DNA from: Saprospiraceae bacterium
Lineage (GTDB): Bacteria; Bacteroidota; Bacteroidia; Chitinophagales; Saprospiraceae
NCBI GenBank assembly: GCA_020436955.1
Contig: JAGQWW010000179.1
Span: forward strand, 1 to 5,984
Direction of reading: 5' to 3'
DNA: 5,984 bases
The notes under the pieces are model-generated. The model was not told the DNA's origin. It saw only the letters and a program-made list of their open reading frames with translations, and made no database searches. Numbering within the stretch: position 1 is the first letter of the stretch; each line of letters begins with the position of its first letter. Positions 4,107 to 5,984 of this stretch are shown piece by piece. The position numbers and the translations under genes were made by a program.

Positions 4107-5984
4107 ATTTGATTATCAATTTCCCATTATACATTTTCTCATCCGTTTGGATCCGGTAAAGATAAACGCCGGGAGCCTGATCAATTAACACCTTCGCTTC
4201 GGTTCCACTTAAATTTACATTTTTCAACATCTTTCCATCTGTCGACAGCAGGTAAAAAGTATACGCTTCATTCAAATCGCTTTTAATAACCAATGGCGCT
4301 CCCTTTTTTACAGGATTCGGAAATATCCTGAATACAAAAGGGGAATAATGGACATAAATCCTACGCTCCTCAGTATAAAATTGCCTGCCAACTTCATCAA
4401 TCATCTTCACCCTGTAAGTATTGATTCCATTTTCAGGATTTCGATCGAATATTCTATAATTGGTCTGGTTAGCAATGGCAGAAAAATCACTAATTTTTTC
4501 AAAGGACCTTTCACCTGATTTTCTTTCCACCTCAAACCTTTCCCATTTATTCACCTTTGAAACACTAAGCACCAATAAAGCTGTCCCTCTTGTTGCATCA
4601 TAACCCACTTCAAAACCATCTTTCTCAGCAGTTCCGACAGTGAAGTTTTTCCGGATAATATATTGACCAGTAGTAAAAGGAGCAGGTAGGGGTCCAAAAT
4701 TCAGATCTCCGGGATTTCCATAAAAGGCACCCAGATACACTCCAAGATCACCCCAAGTGTCCGTATCAGCATTTTCAAATCGATGGTCAAGCGAAAACAA
4801 ACCATCCACTCCTATTTCTCCATTTCTAATGGTATCGACACCTAAAAAAGAAATAGAATCGATTTGCGCAATCGGTTCAGTTCCATACCAGTTTAAAATC
4901 CAAAATCCATCACCACGAATATCTCCTGGCGGTATGGTATTCGGTTGACCTTTTAAATAAGTACCTACCAAGACACCATTTTTATCCAAATCGCCTACTT
5001 CTACTAGCACATTAGGCTCTTCAAGACTGTAAGTTCCGTTTCCGCTAACATTTACCAATTCACTATTTCCTATTCCTATAGGTGCAGAAGATGTATTGCG
5101 AGTCACCGTACTACCCACCAATCCATGCGCAAATCCTGTACGATCAAGCACCATGTTGCTCGTAGCATTAAATTGATAATAATGATCTGGTGCAAAAGCT
5201 GTCCCAGGTTCTTTTATCAAATGGCGCATCAGACGAATGGTATCCGTGGTTATCGCTTTGTTCCAAACTGCAACTTCTTCTATTTCCCCATTGAAATACC
5301 TGCTACCTCCATTAGGATCGACTCCCAAATACCAGTCCGTATTAAATTCTTCAGGGTCTACCGTTGTTACATGGGTAGCATATTGGTTATTTAAAAATAA
5401 AGTAATCGAATCCGGAGTAACTCTCATGGCTACATAGGCCCACTCATCCTCCGGCACATTCAACCCACTTGACCAATTATATCCTCTGTCGTTCCAATGA
5501 TATCCAAGGTCGCCGTTTGCACGAAGACTTAATCCTGCAATGGTATTACCTCCCCTCGCAAATAGAATACCCCCCCAGTCATTTTGTGGAGCTCTTCGTT
5601 TTATCCAGGCAGTAAAAGTAAAGTGGTTGGTTGCTTCATTGAATGCAGCAAACTGGACCGAGGCATCTACTCCGTTAAAATCCATAGCAAGTCCGGGCAC
5701 TGTCTCCGGTTCACAGGCATTTTCTTCCAGCATTACCATATCTTCAATCGTCTTGCTATTACTACCTGCATCATTGCTTACTGTAAGGGAAACCTTATAG
5801 GTACCAATGTTACCAAACACCACTCTCGGATTCCGAATCGTATCACTTTCAACCCAGGCGGGTTGTGGATCAAATTCCCATTTCCAGCTTGCATTGGTAT
5901 GATTCAGTATGGAATAGTCGTCAAAGTAAAAGGTATCACGGGTACAACTGGATGAATTTTTATCGACCATAGGCTGTGCTACCG
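4105..5984 (-). CDS. Large exported PKD-LamG protein with T9SS C-terminal sorting domain, N-terminus outside window
   Basis: The frame is open from the right edge to TAA at 4107-4105, giving 625 visible C-terminal residues (numbered from V1, codon 5982-5980). The Met at 5970 lies inside a PKD domain and is not the real start. Order of parts: PKD domain (about 1-85; WKWEFD at 33-38, GTYKVSLTVSN at 60-70); LamG/concanavalin A-like domain (about 97-245; from MDFNG to FNGEIEEVAVWN); an unassigned, probably beta-rich stretch (about 246-474); an FN3-like pre-sorting module (about 475-548; FEVERKSGERSFEKI then TYRVKMIDEVG); and a type A T9SS sorting domain (551-625; FPNP, then PGVYLYRI and NGKLIIK). 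In known T9SS substrates this last domain directs passage over the outer membrane and is then cut off, with attachment to the surface or release. LamG and PKD domains bind sugars or proteins, so a role in adhesion or polymer binding is likely, but no catalytic domain is seen in this part. Confidence 0.92.
   Translation of the reverse strand, partial: VAQPMVDKNSSSCTRDTFYFDDYSILNHTNASWKWEFDPQPAWVESDTIRNPRVVFGNIGTYKVSLTVSNDAGSNSKTIEDMVMLEENACEPETVPGLAMDFNGVDASVQFAAFNEATNHFTFTAWIKRRAPQNDWGGILFARGGNTIAGLSLRANGDLGYHWNDRGYNWSSGLNVPEDEWAYVAMRVTPDSITLFLNNQYATHVTTVDPEEFNTDWYLGVDPNGGSRYFNGEIEEVAVWNKAITTDTIRLMRHLIKEPGTAFAPDHYYQFNATSNMVLDRTGFAHGLVGSTVTRNTSSAPIGIGNSELVNVSGNGTYSLEEPNVLVEVGDLDKNGVLVGTYLKGQPNTIPPGDIRGDGFWILNWYGTEPIAQIDSISFLGVDTIRNGEIGVDGLFSLDHRFENADTDTWGDLGVYLGAFYGNPGDLNFGPLPAPFTTGQYIIRKNFTVGTAEKDGFEVGYDATRGTALLVLSVSKVNKWERFEVERKSGERSFEKISDFSAIANQTNYRIFDRNPENGINTYRVKMIDEVGRQFYTEERRIYVHYSPFVFRIFPNPVKKGAPLVIKSDLNEAYTFYLLSTDGKMLKNVNLSGTEAKVLIDQAPGVYLYRIQTDEKMYNGKLIIK

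Overview
The window looks like ordinary chromosomal DNA from a member of the Bacteroidota. Four things point there. A large surface or secreted protein ends in a typical type IX secretion (T9SS, Por) C-terminal sorting domain. Several intergenic regions carry matches to the Bacteroidota -7 promoter element TAnnTTTG. Start codons are preceded by A/T-rich sequence rather than Shine-Dalgarno motifs. The secreted glycosidase has a signal peptide whose mature end would start with Gln. The mix of PKD, LamG and T9SS domains would suit the Saprospiria or Chitinophagia, but the lineage below phylum cannot be settled from this stretch.

Layout: (1) 1-1401, minus strand: N-terminal 467 residues of a secreted glycoside hydrolase family 65 protein, cut by the left edge just before its expected catalytic acid. 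(2) 1402-1606: divergent intergenic region holding the ribA promoter and a short leader hairpin. (3) 1607-2188, plus: stand-alone GTP cyclohydrolase II (RibA). (4) 2195-2407, minus: a 70-residue, single-helix, Cys-rich membrane protein, convergent with ribA at a 6-bp gap. (5) 2408-2532: divergent region with two facing -7-like elements. (6) 2533-3318, plus: MazG nucleotide pyrophosphohydrolase. (7) 3319-3487: a 169-bp gap with a promoter and an operator-like palindrome. (8) 3488-4090, plus: a bifunctional-nuclease (DUF151) domain protein with a C-terminal UVR motif, ending inside an intrinsic terminator. (9) 4105-5984, minus: C-terminal 625 residues of a PKD-LamG-T9SS sorting-domain protein that continues past the right edge.

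The genes do not form one pathway. RibA (riboflavin synthesis), MazG (nucleotide pool cleaning) and the DUF151-UVR protein are housekeeping or stress genes on the plus strand. Each seems to have its own promoter, so this is not a tight operon. The two exported proteins at the ends are on the minus strand: one probably hydrolyses alpha-glucosides in the periplasm, the other is probably displayed on or released from the cell surface. No RNA genes, mobile elements, CRISPR arrays or defence genes were seen. I found no convincing new system. The points most worth a second look are the small Cys-rich membrane protein, the palindrome upstream of the DUF151-UVR gene, the facing promoters upstream of mazG, and the unassigned middle part of the T9SS protein.
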